Source: Alkaliphilus serpentinus (GTDB lineage Bacteria > Bacillota > Clostridia > Peptostreptococcales > Natronincolaceae). Taken from it: a DNA stretch of 64,000 nt. The stretch is taken from positions 1-64,000 of the forward strand of contig NZ_WBZB01000004.1 in assembly GCF_009017255.1 (NCBI RefSeq), in the 5' to 3' direction. The notes beneath the pieces were generated by a model. The model did no database searches, had not been told where the DNA came from, and worked only from the letters and a program-made list of their open reading frames with translations. Positions 43,322 through 51,551 of this stretch are shown here, piece by piece. Each line of letters starts with the position of its first letter. The stretch's first letter is position 1. Both the position numbers and the translations under genes were made by a program.

Positions 43322-44458
43322 TTATTCTAAATCCTTACCTATTATTACCCGAATATCCGCTTCAGTCTTTTCATCTTCCAACAAGATGAGATTGGATATG
43401 CTCAAGATTTTTGCAATCCTTTTTGCTTCTTTTTTATAAGAACTCCTATATTCAATGAAGGATTTTTCAATATTCATGTTGCTATGGTTTCCAATGGTTC
43501 CTACCACAATATCTTTATTTTCAAGAATTTCAGCATATTTCGTTGCAATTCCTACCCCGCCATTTCCATTAAGGACCTCTACCTTGCCAAGGGTTTTTCC
43601 AGAGGATATCTCCTTTTGAAGCTCAGATAACGCTTCTTCATTTATTATAAAATAGGATATCCCATTGATGTATTTATTACTACCAGCCAAGGTTAACCTG
43701 TTGATATCATCAACCTTCATACCCATTACCTTAAATCCCAAACCAACCATTTCCATCTTAGACAGATCTGTATTGATGTTGCTATAAAAGGTACCTATTA
43801 ACTTAGGTGCCTTAAATATGATTGAAGGGGTAGATACCTTTTCTATAACTGCCTTAGCAAAATCCTGTTGAGCATGAATTCTACCTAAATCTTGATTGGT
43901 ATATCCCTTCCTAAATCTTAAAAAGTGTAGGGCGCTTTTACCATCTAAAACCTGAAGACCTTTTTTTAAATCTATATGAAGGGGTGGATCAGCATAGGGA
44001 TCGCTATACTTCATATCCATAGGGACTTCCACCTCAATTCCACCAAGGGCATCCACCATTTCTTCTACCGCTTTGTAATTAACTCCTATGTAATGATCAA
44101 TCTTTATCTTAAATAAGTTTTCTACACTCTCAACCAGAAGCTCTGATCCTCCATAAGCATGGGCGTGGTTAATTTTATCAAGATTTTGCCTTCCTGGTAT
44201 TTGAACTCTAGCATCCCTTGGAATGGATATGAGCATGGGTTTCATGCCACCACCATAGCTGAAAAGCATAATCGTATCGGACCGAGAATTGGTCTTTCCT
44301 TCACTGGAATCAACGCCAAATATCAGAATGTGCTTTTTCTCGCCGAATCCGCTACTGGCAACAATATTAAAATAACTAGCAATGGCTAGAAATGAAACAA
44401 CAACCAATAAAATTAATATTATTTTCTTTTTTTTAATAAACATTTTTATGTTATTCAC
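43322..44458 (-). CDS. LytR-CpsA-Psr (LCP) family cell-wall glycopolymer transferase
   Basis: LCP enzymes attach teichoic acids or other polymers to peptidoglycan. The 378-residue protein has one N-terminal membrane helix (about 13-30), an LCP domain with LIFGVDSSEGKTNSRSDTIML, the catalytic Arg in LISIPRDARVQIPG and HAYGGSELLVESVE, and a C-terminal LytR_C domain (about 285-378; EVLNGNGGVGIATKYAEIL). The GTG start overlaps the yqeK stop by 8 bases; an in-frame ATG five codons later is an alternative. Confidence 0.93.
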   Translation of the reverse strand: MNNIKMFIKKKKIILILLVVVSFLAIASYFNIVASSGFGEKKHILIFGVDSSEGKTNSRSDTIMLFSYGGGMKPMLISIPRDARVQIPGRQNLDKINHAHAYGGSELLVESVENLFKIKIDHYIGVNYKAVEEMVDALGGIEVEVPMDMKYSDPYADPPLHIDLKKGLQVLDGKSALHFLRFRKGYTNQDLGRIHAQQDFAKAVIEKVSTPSIIFKAPKLIGTFYSNINTDLSKMEMVGLGFKVMGMKVDDINRLTLAGSNKYINGISYFIINEEALSELQKEISSGKTLGKVEVLNGNGGVGIATKYAEILENKDIVVGTIGNHSNMNIEKSFIEYRSSYKKEAKRIAKILSISNLILLEDEKTEADIRVIIGKDLE

Positions 44459-45035
44459 CCTTTTCTCTCTTCATCATTAGTTCATTACGGGCATAGATTG
44501 TATTGGGATGTAGGAGTTTATCAATACTTAGAACGTATTTAATCGTATTGTTTAAAGCCTGTAATACTGCTTTATCTAAACTCTCCTCAGCGACGATTCT
44601 AAGATCATCAACCCCAGGATAGTCTCTACCAACCTCAATAAAATCTGCTAAATAGATAATTTTCTCAAGATTACTCATGTTCCTACTACCTGTAGTGTGA
44701 TTGTCAATTGCATTTAAAATATCTTGATTGTTTATATGAAACCGGTTTTTAGCAATATGGGCCCCAACCCTTCCATGAAGGAGTTGATAGGCTACAATTA
44801 AAATTTCATCTACATCTATTCCATTTCTATGAATGTAGTTCTTCAGTTCTTCTTCAGTAAAATCCTTTGCATAATCATGTAGTAGAGCAGCTAGTTTAGC
44901 TTCTTCAATATTCTCACCATATTTATCTGCCAAATATACAGCAGCATCAACAACCCCTAAAGTGTGTAAGTACCTTTTCTCTGACATATGGTTTTTTATA
45001 TTGTTAAGAACCTCTACTATCTTATCTTTAATCAT
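44451..45035 (-). CDS. yqeK: HD-domain diadenosine tetraphosphatase YqeK
   Basis: YqeK-type enzymes split diadenosine tetraphosphate symmetrically. The 194-residue protein has the HD metal motif: RYLHTLGVVDAA, LAALLHDYAKD (the His-Asp pair) and later HGRVGAHIAKNRF and AIDNHTTGS. It follows nadD by 12 bases, the usual order in Firmicutes, and overlaps the LCP gene. Confidence 0.93.
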   Translation of the reverse strand: MIKDKIVEVLNNIKNHMSEKRYLHTLGVVDAAVYLADKYGENIEEAKLAALLHDYAKDFTEEELKNYIHRNGIDVDEILIVAYQLLHGRVGAHIAKNRFHINNQDILNAIDNHTTGSRNMSNLEKIIYLADFIEVGRDYPGVDDLRIVAEESLDKAVLQALNNTIKYVLSIDKLLHPNTIYARNELMMKREKGE

Positions 45036-45047
45036 TCATTCACCTCA

Positions 45048-45665
45048 TTAATCTTTATACAGTCTGTACTTTTTTATATAGGCCTCTACACCTTCTGTTA
45101 CTAAATATCTTATGGTTTGTCCATCTTTTACCCTCTGTCGAATATCCGTTGAGGATACCTCCAAAGTTGGAAGGTTGATCAATATAACCTTAGCATCAAA
45201 GGAGTTCTTAAAATCCTTAATCCTCTTTAGCAGATGATCCCTTTTGATTTCTGATCTATTGACCACAACAAAGGTTACAAGCTTTAATAACTCCATATAA
45301 TTTCTCCAAGTATCTAACTCTATAAAGGCATCTCCGCCTGTTATAAAGTAGAAGGTAGTTTCCTTTGGATATTCATCCTTTAGCAGTCTTATTGTATCTA
45401 TGGTAAAGGAAGCTCCTTCCCTATTAATCTCTATTGGAGAGACCTGAAACTTTGTATTTTCGCAGGTGGCTATATGGGCCATGACGTATCTATGAAGGGC
45501 CGGTGTTCTTTGAACCTTATGGGGTGATATACCAGTAGGTATAAAAATGACCTTGTCTAACTGAAGCTTTTCAAGAGTGGCTTCAGCTATATAAAGATGT
45601 CCTAAATGTAGAGGGTCAAAGGTCCCTCCCAGTATCCCTACTCTTTTTACGTAGTTATTAAGCAA
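45048..45665 (-). CDS. nadD: nicotinate-nucleotide adenylyltransferase
   Basis: NadD makes deamido-NAD from nicotinate mononucleotide and ATP. The nucleotidyltransferase signature GGTFDPLHLGHLYIAE is near the N-terminus and the C-terminal LEVSSTDIRQRVKDG (an ISSTxIR-type motif) is present. I chose the TTG at 45665 (205 residues): a GGGGAGGGG site lies five bases before it, and the ATG at 45683 would overlap that site. Confidence 0.94.
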   Translation of the reverse strand: MLNNYVKRVGILGGTFDPLHLGHLYIAEATLEKLQLDKVIFIPTGISPHKVQRTPALHRYVMAHIATCENTKFQVSPIEINREGASFTIDTIRLLKDEYPKETTFYFITGGDAFIELDTWRNYMELLKLVTFVVVNRSEIKRDHLLKRIKDFKNSFDAKVILINLPTLEVSSTDIRQRVKDGQTIRYLVTEGVEAYIKKYRLYKD

Positions 45666-45868
45666 TTTTACCCCTCCCCTCATCCTACCTGCTATATTAT
45701 ACTATATTTTATCAGATATTCAAATGATTTTATAGGCTTTACAGCTTTTACAATAAGGAAAATAGACCCATGTGGATCTACTTTAGGGTTTTGTATATCC
45801 TATTTTTTTCTATAGCCTACTCGATTATACCTCTTGAGGAAAACCACCTTTTTATCAGAAATAAACAA

Positions 45869-45897
45869 CAAAAAAGCCTTCATAAAGAAGGCTTTAG
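45869..45897 (-). terminator. terminator of the lipoprotein gene
   Basis: A hairpin (AAAGCCTTC, loop TTTAT, GAAGGCTTT) followed by a T run on the minus strand overlaps the end of the lipoprotein gene. The stretch 45684-45868 between it and nadD holds nothing else I can support and must contain the nadD promoter. Confidence 0.88.
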
Positions 45898-46364
45898 TTA
45901 ACTATTAAGTTTAATTTCAGGTATCCTGTTGCTTTGTGTCCATTTACCAATACAATTATGGATTCATATTCCGATTCAATAGTAACTGTTCCACCAATAA
46001 TTCTAAGATGGGAATTTTGATCAATCTCTTTCCTATGAATATTGACTAGGTCGTTGAATAATGGAAACTGATATATTAGATTATTGCTTTCGTCTACTAT
46101 TTTTACATCAAATATGCCTTCATCGGACCGTAGTTCATAGTCTAAGCTATAGGTTTCTCCAGGAGCCACCTTAAAGTTTATTTGATCTTCACCATGTAAC
46201 GAATTGTAGGTAACCTTTATCCTGCCATCTTCATATTCTTCTAATAGAATATTTTTAATATCATCTGAATTCACTGAAGTAGAATCATTATGGCAGCCAG
46301 CTGCGATAATAATTACAAAAAATATAACAATATATCTATAGCTACCCCTTATGATTTTCTTCAT
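45894..46364 (-). CDS. small lipoprotein of unknown function
   Basis: The 156-residue product has a basic start, a hydrophobic core and a lipobox IIAAGC (Cys near 24 from the chosen start), then a mature domain of beta-strand character without cysteines. I recognise no family. I chose the ATG at 46364, which has a GGGG site five bases upstream. It has its own terminator and sits between yhbY and nadD, genes that are often adjacent in relatives, so it may be a later insertion. Confidence 0.75.
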   Translation of the reverse strand: MKKIIRGSYRYIVIFFVIIIAAGCHNDSTSVNSDDIKNILLEEYEDGRIKVTYNSLHGEDQINFKVAPGETYSLDYELRSDEGIFDVKIVDESNNLIYQFPLFNDLVNIHRKEIDQNSHLRIIGGTVTIESEYESIIVLVNGHKATGYLKLNLIVN

Positions 46365-46497
46365 ATTATCCCCCATACATGAAATTATATAATCTATACT
46401 ATAAATTATTACATATGAATTTTATTGTACATAACATTCAATATTTATATCATATATCCTGCTTAAATACTACAATAATTTAATAATATTTTATCTC

Positions 46498-46530
46498 ATA
46501 AAAAAAAGCTAGTGAATTACTAGCTTTTAG
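46498..46530 (-). terminator. terminator of the obg-yhbY operon
   Basis: An inverted repeat (AAAAGCTAGTAATTCACTAGCTTTT) with a run of eight T on the minus strand overlaps the yhbY stop codon. Confidence 0.85.
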
Positions 46531-46816
46531 GTAATTGTATCTTTGGATTATTTTTGGATTTTCTATAAATAACGAATTTATTCCCTATAGACTGAACAAA
46601 TTCAGCTTCTAGGATATCCGCTACTTTATTGGCTGTTTCCTTTGTATCTAAAAGACTGGTTTCTAATATATTTACCTTTACAATCTCTCTAGCCTCTAAA
46701 GCCAAATCTAATTGTTCAATAAAGCTATCTGTAATTCCAGCTTTACCTATCTGTGTAATGGCCTTTTCAGTATTAGCTATACCCTTTAAAAAACTCCTCT
46801 GCTTTCCAGTTAACAT
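46520..46816 (-). CDS. yhbY: YhbY-family (CRM domain) RNA-binding protein
   Basis: The 98-residue protein matches the YhbY/CRS1 fold: LTGKQRSFLKGIANTEKAITQIGKAGIT, then EAREIVKVNIL, and near the end VQSIGNKFVIYRKSKNNPKI with the GxxxxxYR motif that binds RNA. Family members associate with the assembling large ribosomal subunit. It follows obg and a tiny zinc-type protein in one operon, ending with a strong terminator. Confidence 0.94.
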   Translation of the reverse strand: MLTGKQRSFLKGIANTEKAITQIGKAGITDSFIEQLDLALEAREIVKVNILETSLLDTKETANKVADILEAEFVQSIGNKFVIYRKSKNNPKIQLPKS

Positions 46817-46835
46817 TCAATTGCTCCTTTTCTTT

Positions 46836-47018
46836 TTATACCTCTACTTCTTTTCTAAGCTTTCTTCGATGAATTTCATACTCTTTAACACCTTTTTTCC
46901 AGCCGGATCTAACCTTTTCAATGGTTGATTCCTGTTGCTTAATTACAAAGTCATTTTTAGCTAAACAAAAATATGTTTTAGTGTCTAATTTGCAATTTTC
47001 ACAATTAATGCAGTCCAT
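46836..47018 (-). CDS. small cysteine-rich protein between obg and yhbY
   Basis: The 60-residue protein begins MDCINCENCK and has a fourth Cys at 18, a likely metal site (CxxCxxC...C). The remainder is a basic, charged helix. I recognise no named family, but small proteins of this kind occur between obg and yhbY in Clostridia. The gaps to both neighbours are about 20 bases, so it is co-transcribed and may act in ribosome assembly. That role is inference. Confidence 0.65.
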   Translation of the reverse strand: MDCINCENCKLDTKTYFCLAKNDFVIKQQESTIEKVRSGWKKGVKEYEIHRRKLRKEVEV

Positions 47019-47041
47019 AACCTTCTTTTTACCCCCGTCTC

Positions 47042-48325
47042 TTAATCATAATACTCAAATTCAATGTCGTCAATTTTCACCAAATCTCCTTCTTGAATTC
47101 CCATCTCCTTTAGCTCATCAATAATACCCCTCTTTCTAAGTACTTTTTGGAAATAAGCCAATGAATCCATATCATCAAAATTTGTTGAATTTACTAGTCT
47201 AGTTATAAACTTACCCTCAACTATATACTTATTATCTTCTCTACGGATGGTGAATAATTTTTCTTCCTCTGGATTAAAGACATACATCTTTTCTTCTTCA
47301 TTGTTTTCAATCACCTCTGGGATTGTTTCTAGTTCCTTCAGCCTCTCAGCAGCATAGACCATCAAATCATCTATTCCTTCTCTAGTTGCGGCTGATATGG
47401 TAAACACCTTAATTCCCTTGGGTTTAAGAGCCTTTTTTATCAGTTCTACATTTTCTTGTGAACTAGGGATATCTGTTTTATTAGCGGCTACAATCTGGGG
47501 CTTAGTAGCCAGCTTCTCATTATAGAGCTTTAACTCTTGGTTTATTTTATCAAAATCCTCCAAAGGATCTCTACCTTCTATTCCTGCAGCGTCTAGAACA
47601 TGGATTAGCAACTTTGTTCTCTCAACATGTCTAAGGAACTCATGACCTAAGCCTGTTCCTTCATGGGCCCCCTCTATTAGCCCTGGGATATCGGCTAAAA
47701 CAAAGCTATCTCCGTATTTGGTACTTACCACCCCCAAATTTGGGGTAATGGTGGTAAAATGATAGTTGGCTATTTTAGGTGTAGCACTGGTTACCACCGA
47801 TAACAATGTTGATTTACCTACATTAGGGAAGCCTACCAAACCTACGTCAGCTATCAATTTAAGCTCAAGAACAACAGAAACAATCTCTCCAGCCTCTCCT
47901 GCTATGGCAAACCTAGGAGCTTGTCTTGTTGCTGTTTTAAAATGGGTATTCCCCTTGCCGCCTTTACCACCCTTTGCAGCAACCACACGATCATCCTTAT
48001 GGGTTAAATCGGCAATTATAGCCCCGGTTTTTTCATCTCGTATAATTGTACCTGGTGGCACATGGAGTTCAAGATTGGCACCATCCTTACCAAACATGTT
48101 TTTATTACCGCCATCTTCTCCACTTTCAGCTTTATAGTGCTTTTTATATCTAAAGTCCATTAATGTTCTCATGCCTTCGTCTACAACAAAAACTACGTCT
48201 CCACCTTTACCACCATCGCCACCGGCGGGACCCCCAGCAGGTACATACTTTTCTCTTCTAAAGGCTACTGCTCCGTCTCCACCTTTACCTGCCTTCAAAT
48301 GAATTACTGCTTTATCTATAAACAT
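47042..48325 (-). CDS. obg: GTPase ObgE/CgtA
   Basis: Obg is an essential GTPase of large-subunit assembly and stress control. The 427-residue protein has the glycine-rich Obg fold (1-158), a G domain (P-loop GFPNVGKSTLLS, DIPGLIEGAHEG, NKTD) and a C-terminal OCT domain (about 345-425; VFNPEEEKLFTIRREDNKY). The genes for L21 and L27, which usually precede obg, are not here; the upstream neighbour is the divergent ylbJ. Confidence 0.97.
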   Translation of the reverse strand: MFIDKAVIHLKAGKGGDGAVAFRREKYVPAGGPAGGDGGKGGDVVFVVDEGMRTLMDFRYKKHYKAESGEDGGNKNMFGKDGANLELHVPPGTIIRDEKTGAIIADLTHKDDRVVAAKGGKGGKGNTHFKTATRQAPRFAIAGEAGEIVSVVLELKLIADVGLVGFPNVGKSTLLSVVTSATPKIANYHFTTITPNLGVVSTKYGDSFVLADIPGLIEGAHEGTGLGHEFLRHVERTKLLIHVLDAAGIEGRDPLEDFDKINQELKLYNEKLATKPQIVAANKTDIPSSQENVELIKKALKPKGIKVFTISAATREGIDDLMVYAAERLKELETIPEVIENNEEEKMYVFNPEEEKLFTIRREDNKYIVEGKFITRLVNSTNFDDMDSLAYFQKVLRKRGIIDELKEMGIQEGDLVKIDDIEFEYYD

Positions 48326-48542
48326 TAAACCACCCTTATGTAATAGAGCACCTATACTCTTATTTGTATTTTACTTATTCAATAACTTTATTATATCAAC
48401 TAAATCAATGCTGTCAACTATATTTATTATATCCATCCTTACAGAAGTAAATTAACTTACAATAAAACATCATGAATTTTACTAAATCCCCATTCCCTTC
48501 AATATATATATATTACTAGAAAAAATAGAAGGTGGTTTTTAT

Positions 48543-49775
48543 ATGGTTAAGAAAGCAAAAGAATTCTTTAGTACCTATACATTGATAATCGTGGTTATTT
48601 TTATAATCATTTCAATAATTCTCCTTCCTAAGGAATCAGTTGATGCCGCCTATAAGGGCTTAATGACCTGGTTTACTATAGTGTTGCCGGCCCTATTACC
48701 TTTTTTTATTGGCGCTGAGCTTTTAATTGGCTTAGGGGTTGTTAAGTTTATTGGGATTCTATTGGAGCCTTTAATGAGGCCCCTCTTTAATGTCCCTGGA
48801 GAGGGTTCCTTTGCATATGCCATGAGTATAACCTCTGGCTATCCCGTTGGAGCAAAAATAGTTAGCAGACTCCGTAAAGATAAAGTTCTAAGCACCGAGG
48901 AAGCCCAAAGGCTGGCTGCCTTTTGCAGCACTTCTGGTCCCCTTTTTATGTTGGGGGCCGTTGGTATCGGTATGTTTAAGTCAGTGGAGATCGGAATATT
49001 TATTGCCCTTTGTCATTACCTGGGATCCATCAGTGTAGGCTTACTATTTAGATTTTATAAAAGCCCTGCTTTGAATTTTTACAGCTCTACTCGAAGAAAC
49101 ATCTTTTCCGCTGCATTTAAGGAACTCAAGGCTACTAGAAGTAAGAATCCTCCTTTAGGTATACTTCTTGGCAATGCTGTAAGGGAATCCTTAAATACAT
49201 TACTTGTTGTAGGCGGTTTTATTATACTTTTTTCTGTCATTATAAGGGTTTTAACCACCATTGGGATTATTGGGATTCTCTCTAACTTCCTCTTATTTTT
49301 TTTAAAGCCCTTAGGGATTACCTCATCCCTTACCAATGGCTTACTTACAGGAATTTTTGAAATAACCCTAGGATCTAAGCTGGTGGCAGAAACCTTTAGC
49401 AGCTGGATACTTCCCAAAATCACTGTAGCTGCCTTTATTATTGCATGGAGTGGTTTATCCATTAATGCTCAGGCTATCAGCTTTATTAGCACCACCGATA
49501 TATCGGCTAAGATTTACTTGTTTTCAAAGTTTCTTCATGGCATAATGGCAGCGGTCTTTACAGTAATTTTATTCCCCTTCTTTTCTTCTAAGCTTCAGGT
49601 AACAAAGCCTGTATTTTTACAATATCCTGTATTAATGATGAAGGATCGGTTTATACAAAGTTTTTTATTTTCTATGGAGATTTTTATTATGATTATCCTA
49701 TTTTTATTGCTGGTAGCCTCTATTATTGCCTTTTTCAATTATTTTAAAATGATTTTAAACTATAAAAAGAGATGA
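48543..49775 (+). CDS. ylbJ: sporulation integral membrane protein YlbJ
   Basis: YlbJ belongs to the nucleoside-recognition/Gate membrane family and is needed for spore cortex formation in Bacillus. The 410-residue protein has about eight to nine helices, with TWFTIVLPALLPFFIGAELLIGLG near 35-58, YAMSITSGYPVGAKIVSRLRKDK near 98-120 and FCSTSGPLFMLGAVGIGM. The genes on its far side (coaD, rsmD) are its usual partners, but here ylbJ converges on them. A GAAGGTGG site precedes the ATG. Confidence 0.92.
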   Translation: MVKKAKEFFSTYTLIIVVIFIIISIILLPKESVDAAYKGLMTWFTIVLPALLPFFIGAELLIGLGVVKFIGILLEPLMRPLFNVPGEGSFAYAMSITSGYPVGAKIVSRLRKDKVLSTEEAQRLAAFCSTSGPLFMLGAVGIGMFKSVEIGIFIALCHYLGSISVGLLFRFYKSPALNFYSSTRRNIFSAAFKELKATRSKNPPLGILLGNAVRESLNTLLVVGGFIILFSVIIRVLTTIGIIGILSNFLLFFLKPLGITSSLTNGLLTGIFEITLGSKLVAETFSSWILPKITVAAFIIAWSGLSINAQAISFISTTDISAKIYLFSKFLHGIMAAVFTVILFPFFSSKLQVTKPVFLQYPVLMMKDRFIQSFLFSMEIFIMIILFLLLVASIIAFFNYFKMILNYKKR

Positions 49776-49800
49776 AGTTTAACCCTTCATCCCCTTTAAC
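49767..49800. terminator. bidirectional hairpin between ylbJ and the coaD operon
   Basis: GATGAA and TTCATC pair around a nine-base loop, overlapping both stop codons of the convergent genes. The stem is short, so efficiency is uncertain. Confidence 0.5.
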
Positions 49801-50228
49801 TCGCTTCGATTTTCTTTAATGATTTCGATAAGTTCCATTAGCTTACCTTCGGTTGTTGCCAGTAATTCATCAGCGTATTCCCGGGCACCTATCCGCATTT
49901 CCTTTGCGTTAGTTTGGGCTTGAGCAATAATCTCTTCAGCCTGTTTTGTAGAAAGCTTAGTGATTTCGTCTTTATCAACCATCTCCCGGATGTGTTTATT
50001 TGCTTCTTCTAATATAACATCGGCTTCCTGTTGGGCTTCAATAAGTATTCTCTGTCTTTCCTCCTTTATCCATTGAGCTTGCTTAATCTCATCAGGAAGC
50101 TGTATTCTAATTTCCTTAATGATCTCCAATACATCATTCCGGTCAATTAATACCTTATTGGCAAAGGGTATGGAGCTACCACTTTCAACTATATCTTCTA
50201 GTTCTTCTAAAAGCTTTAATACATTCAT
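49779..50228 (-). CDS. coiled-coil protein of unknown function
   Basis: The 149-residue protein is nearly all helix. A central segment (about 50-115) rich in Ala, Glu, Gln and Lys, with QAEEIIAQAQTNAKEMR, resembles the stalk of ATP synthase subunit b and DivIVA-like coiled coils. No membrane segment is present, so it is not an ATP synthase subunit. It follows coaD by 23 bases. Similar proteins occur beside coaD in Clostridia, but I know no function. Confidence 0.75.
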   Translation of the reverse strand: MNVLKLLEELEDIVESGSSIPFANKVLIDRNDVLEIIKEIRIQLPDEIKQAQWIKEERQRILIEAQQEADVILEEANKHIREMVDKDEITKLSTKQAEEIIAQAQTNAKEMRIGAREYADELLATTEGKLMELIEIIKENRSELKGMKG

Positions 50229-50251
50229 AAAGATCCCCCTTACTTACTAGA

Positions 50252-50725
50252 TTATAGCTTATCTGTAATTGCTTTTTTGATTACTTCTGGCACTAACCCC
50301 TCAATGCATCCTCCTAATCGGGCCACCTCCTTAACAAGGCTTGAGCTTAAATAGGAGTTTTTGCTACTGGTCATTAAAAAAATGGTTTCAACCTCTGGAT
50401 TAAGCTTCCGATTCATTAAAGCCATTTGAAACTCATATTCAAAATCTGATACCGCCCTAAGGCCTCTTATAAGCATGGATGCTTTTTTCTCCTTTGCATA
50501 ATCCACAAGAAGACCTGTAAAGGTATCTACCTCTATATTAGAATAGGGTTTTATCACCTCTTTTATGAGCTGAACCCTTTCTTCTAAAGTAAATAGAGGG
50601 TTCTTATTTGGATTGCAGGATACTGCTACGATTACCTTATCACATAGCTTCGTAGCCCTTTCAATGATATCTAGATGACCATTGGTTACTGGATCGAAGC
50701 TTCCAGGATATATACCGATCTTCAT
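50252..50725 (-). CDS. coaD: phosphopantetheine adenylyltransferase
   Basis: CoaD makes dephospho-CoA, the fourth step of CoA synthesis. The 157-residue protein starts with the signature [16 protein letters not shown], has the Arg/Asp segment [14 protein letters not shown] near 88-101 and the [14 protein letters not shown] segment near 119-132 (the ISSTxIR equivalent). Its ATG overlaps the rsmD stop by four bases. Confidence 0.96.
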   Translation of the reverse strand: MKIGIYPGSFDPVTNGHLDIIERATKLCDKVIVAVSCNPNKNPLFTLEERVQLIKEVIKPYSNIEVDTFTGLLVDYAKEKKASMLIRGLRAVSDFEYEFQMALMNRKLNPEVETIFLMTSSKNSYLSSSLVKEVARLGGCIEGLVPEVIKKAITDKL

Positions 50726-51285
50726 TCTGTATCCTCCCTTAAATGATAAAAAGATATACTAGTGTTACCAAAGTTCTTCCTTCTATAACAAATAATCTGC
50801 CCTATCTCTTCTTGAATGAAATCCTTTTTATCATGTTCAACTACAATGATGCTGTTATGTTTTAATATTTTACTTTGTTCTATTTCAATTAGCACAGGCT
50901 CTATTAAATCCTTACAATAGGGTGGATCCATAAAGACAATATCGACTTTTATATTGCCATCCATCAGCTTCTTAATGGCAGCTATAGCATCGCTGGTTAG
51001 GATTTCACTATGATCTTGGAGCTTTGTTTTAAGAAGATTTTCTTTAATGATTTTGATACTATTAGGACTTTTATCAACGAAATAAGCCTTTGAAGCTCCC
51101 CTAGACAAAGCTTCGATTCCAAGATTTCCAGTGCCAGAAAACAAATCGACAATAATTGCATCCAGTACATCTAATTGTATAATATTAAAAATTGATTCCT
51201 TTACTCGATCTGAAGTTGGCCTTACATCCAATCCTTCAGGGGGCTTTAGTCTATGGCCTTTAGCTTTTCCGGCAATGACACGCAT
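50722..51285 (-). CDS. rsmD: 16S rRNA m2G966 methyltransferase RsmD
   Basis: RsmD methylates G966 of 16S rRNA. The 187-residue protein has the RMKG-like N-terminal [30 protein letters not shown], the SAM loop [19 protein letters not shown] and the catalytic motif MDPPY. It starts a two- or three-gene operon with coaD. The upstream gap to recG holds heptad repeats. Confidence 0.95.
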   Translation of the reverse strand: MRVIAGKAKGHRLKPPEGLDVRPTSDRVKESIFNIIQLDVLDAIIVDLFSGTGNLGIEALSRGASKAYFVDKSPNSIKIIKENLLKTKLQDHSEILTSDAIAAIKKLMDGNIKVDIVFMDPPYCKDLIEPVLIEIEQSKILKHNSIIVVEHDKKDFIQEEIGQIICYRRKNFGNTSISFYHLREDTE

Positions 51286-51369
51286 TTTCCCCCTCCTTAT
51301 TGTGACAAATTTTTCTTTATTATCATTTTAACATAGTATGGGTTAATAGGGAAATATAAATACATGCTT

Positions 51370-51538
51370 AATGTTGAATGTTGAATGTTAAATGATGGAA
51401 TAAATTTGCAAACAAATTTCATTATAATAATAAACATAAATAATTACACACACACGTCGTATTTAGTTTTGTTAAAAATGAAATTTCTTATGGAAATTTC
51501 TACAATAATTCAACATTTAACATTACTCATTTAACATT
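51370..51538. repeat. paired heptad-repeat arrays with hairpins, inverted to each other
   Basis: Left half: AATGTTG, AATGTTG, AATGTTA, AATGATG (51370-51397), then a hairpin AAATTTG-CAAA-CAAATTT (51402-51419). Right half: a hairpin GAAATTTC-TTATG-GAAATTTC (51480-51500), then CAACATT, TAACATT, ACTCATT, TAACATT (51511-51538). The halves are mirror images in order and sequence type, so the whole locus looks like one inverted unit of about 170 bases. The AT-rich middle holds an alternating AC tract near 51446-51455. No gene is supported between rsmD and recG. Confidence 0.7.
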
Positions 51539-51551
51539 TGCCTTGGTTACA

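Noticed and set aside
47766-48137. Plus-strand open frame of 123 residues opposite obg
   Set aside because: It is the antisense of the glycine-rich Obg fold, which gives Pro/Ala-rich open frames; not a gene.
49779-50228. ATP synthase subunit b
   Set aside because: The coiled coil is similar, but there is no membrane helix and no other ATP synthase gene nearby.
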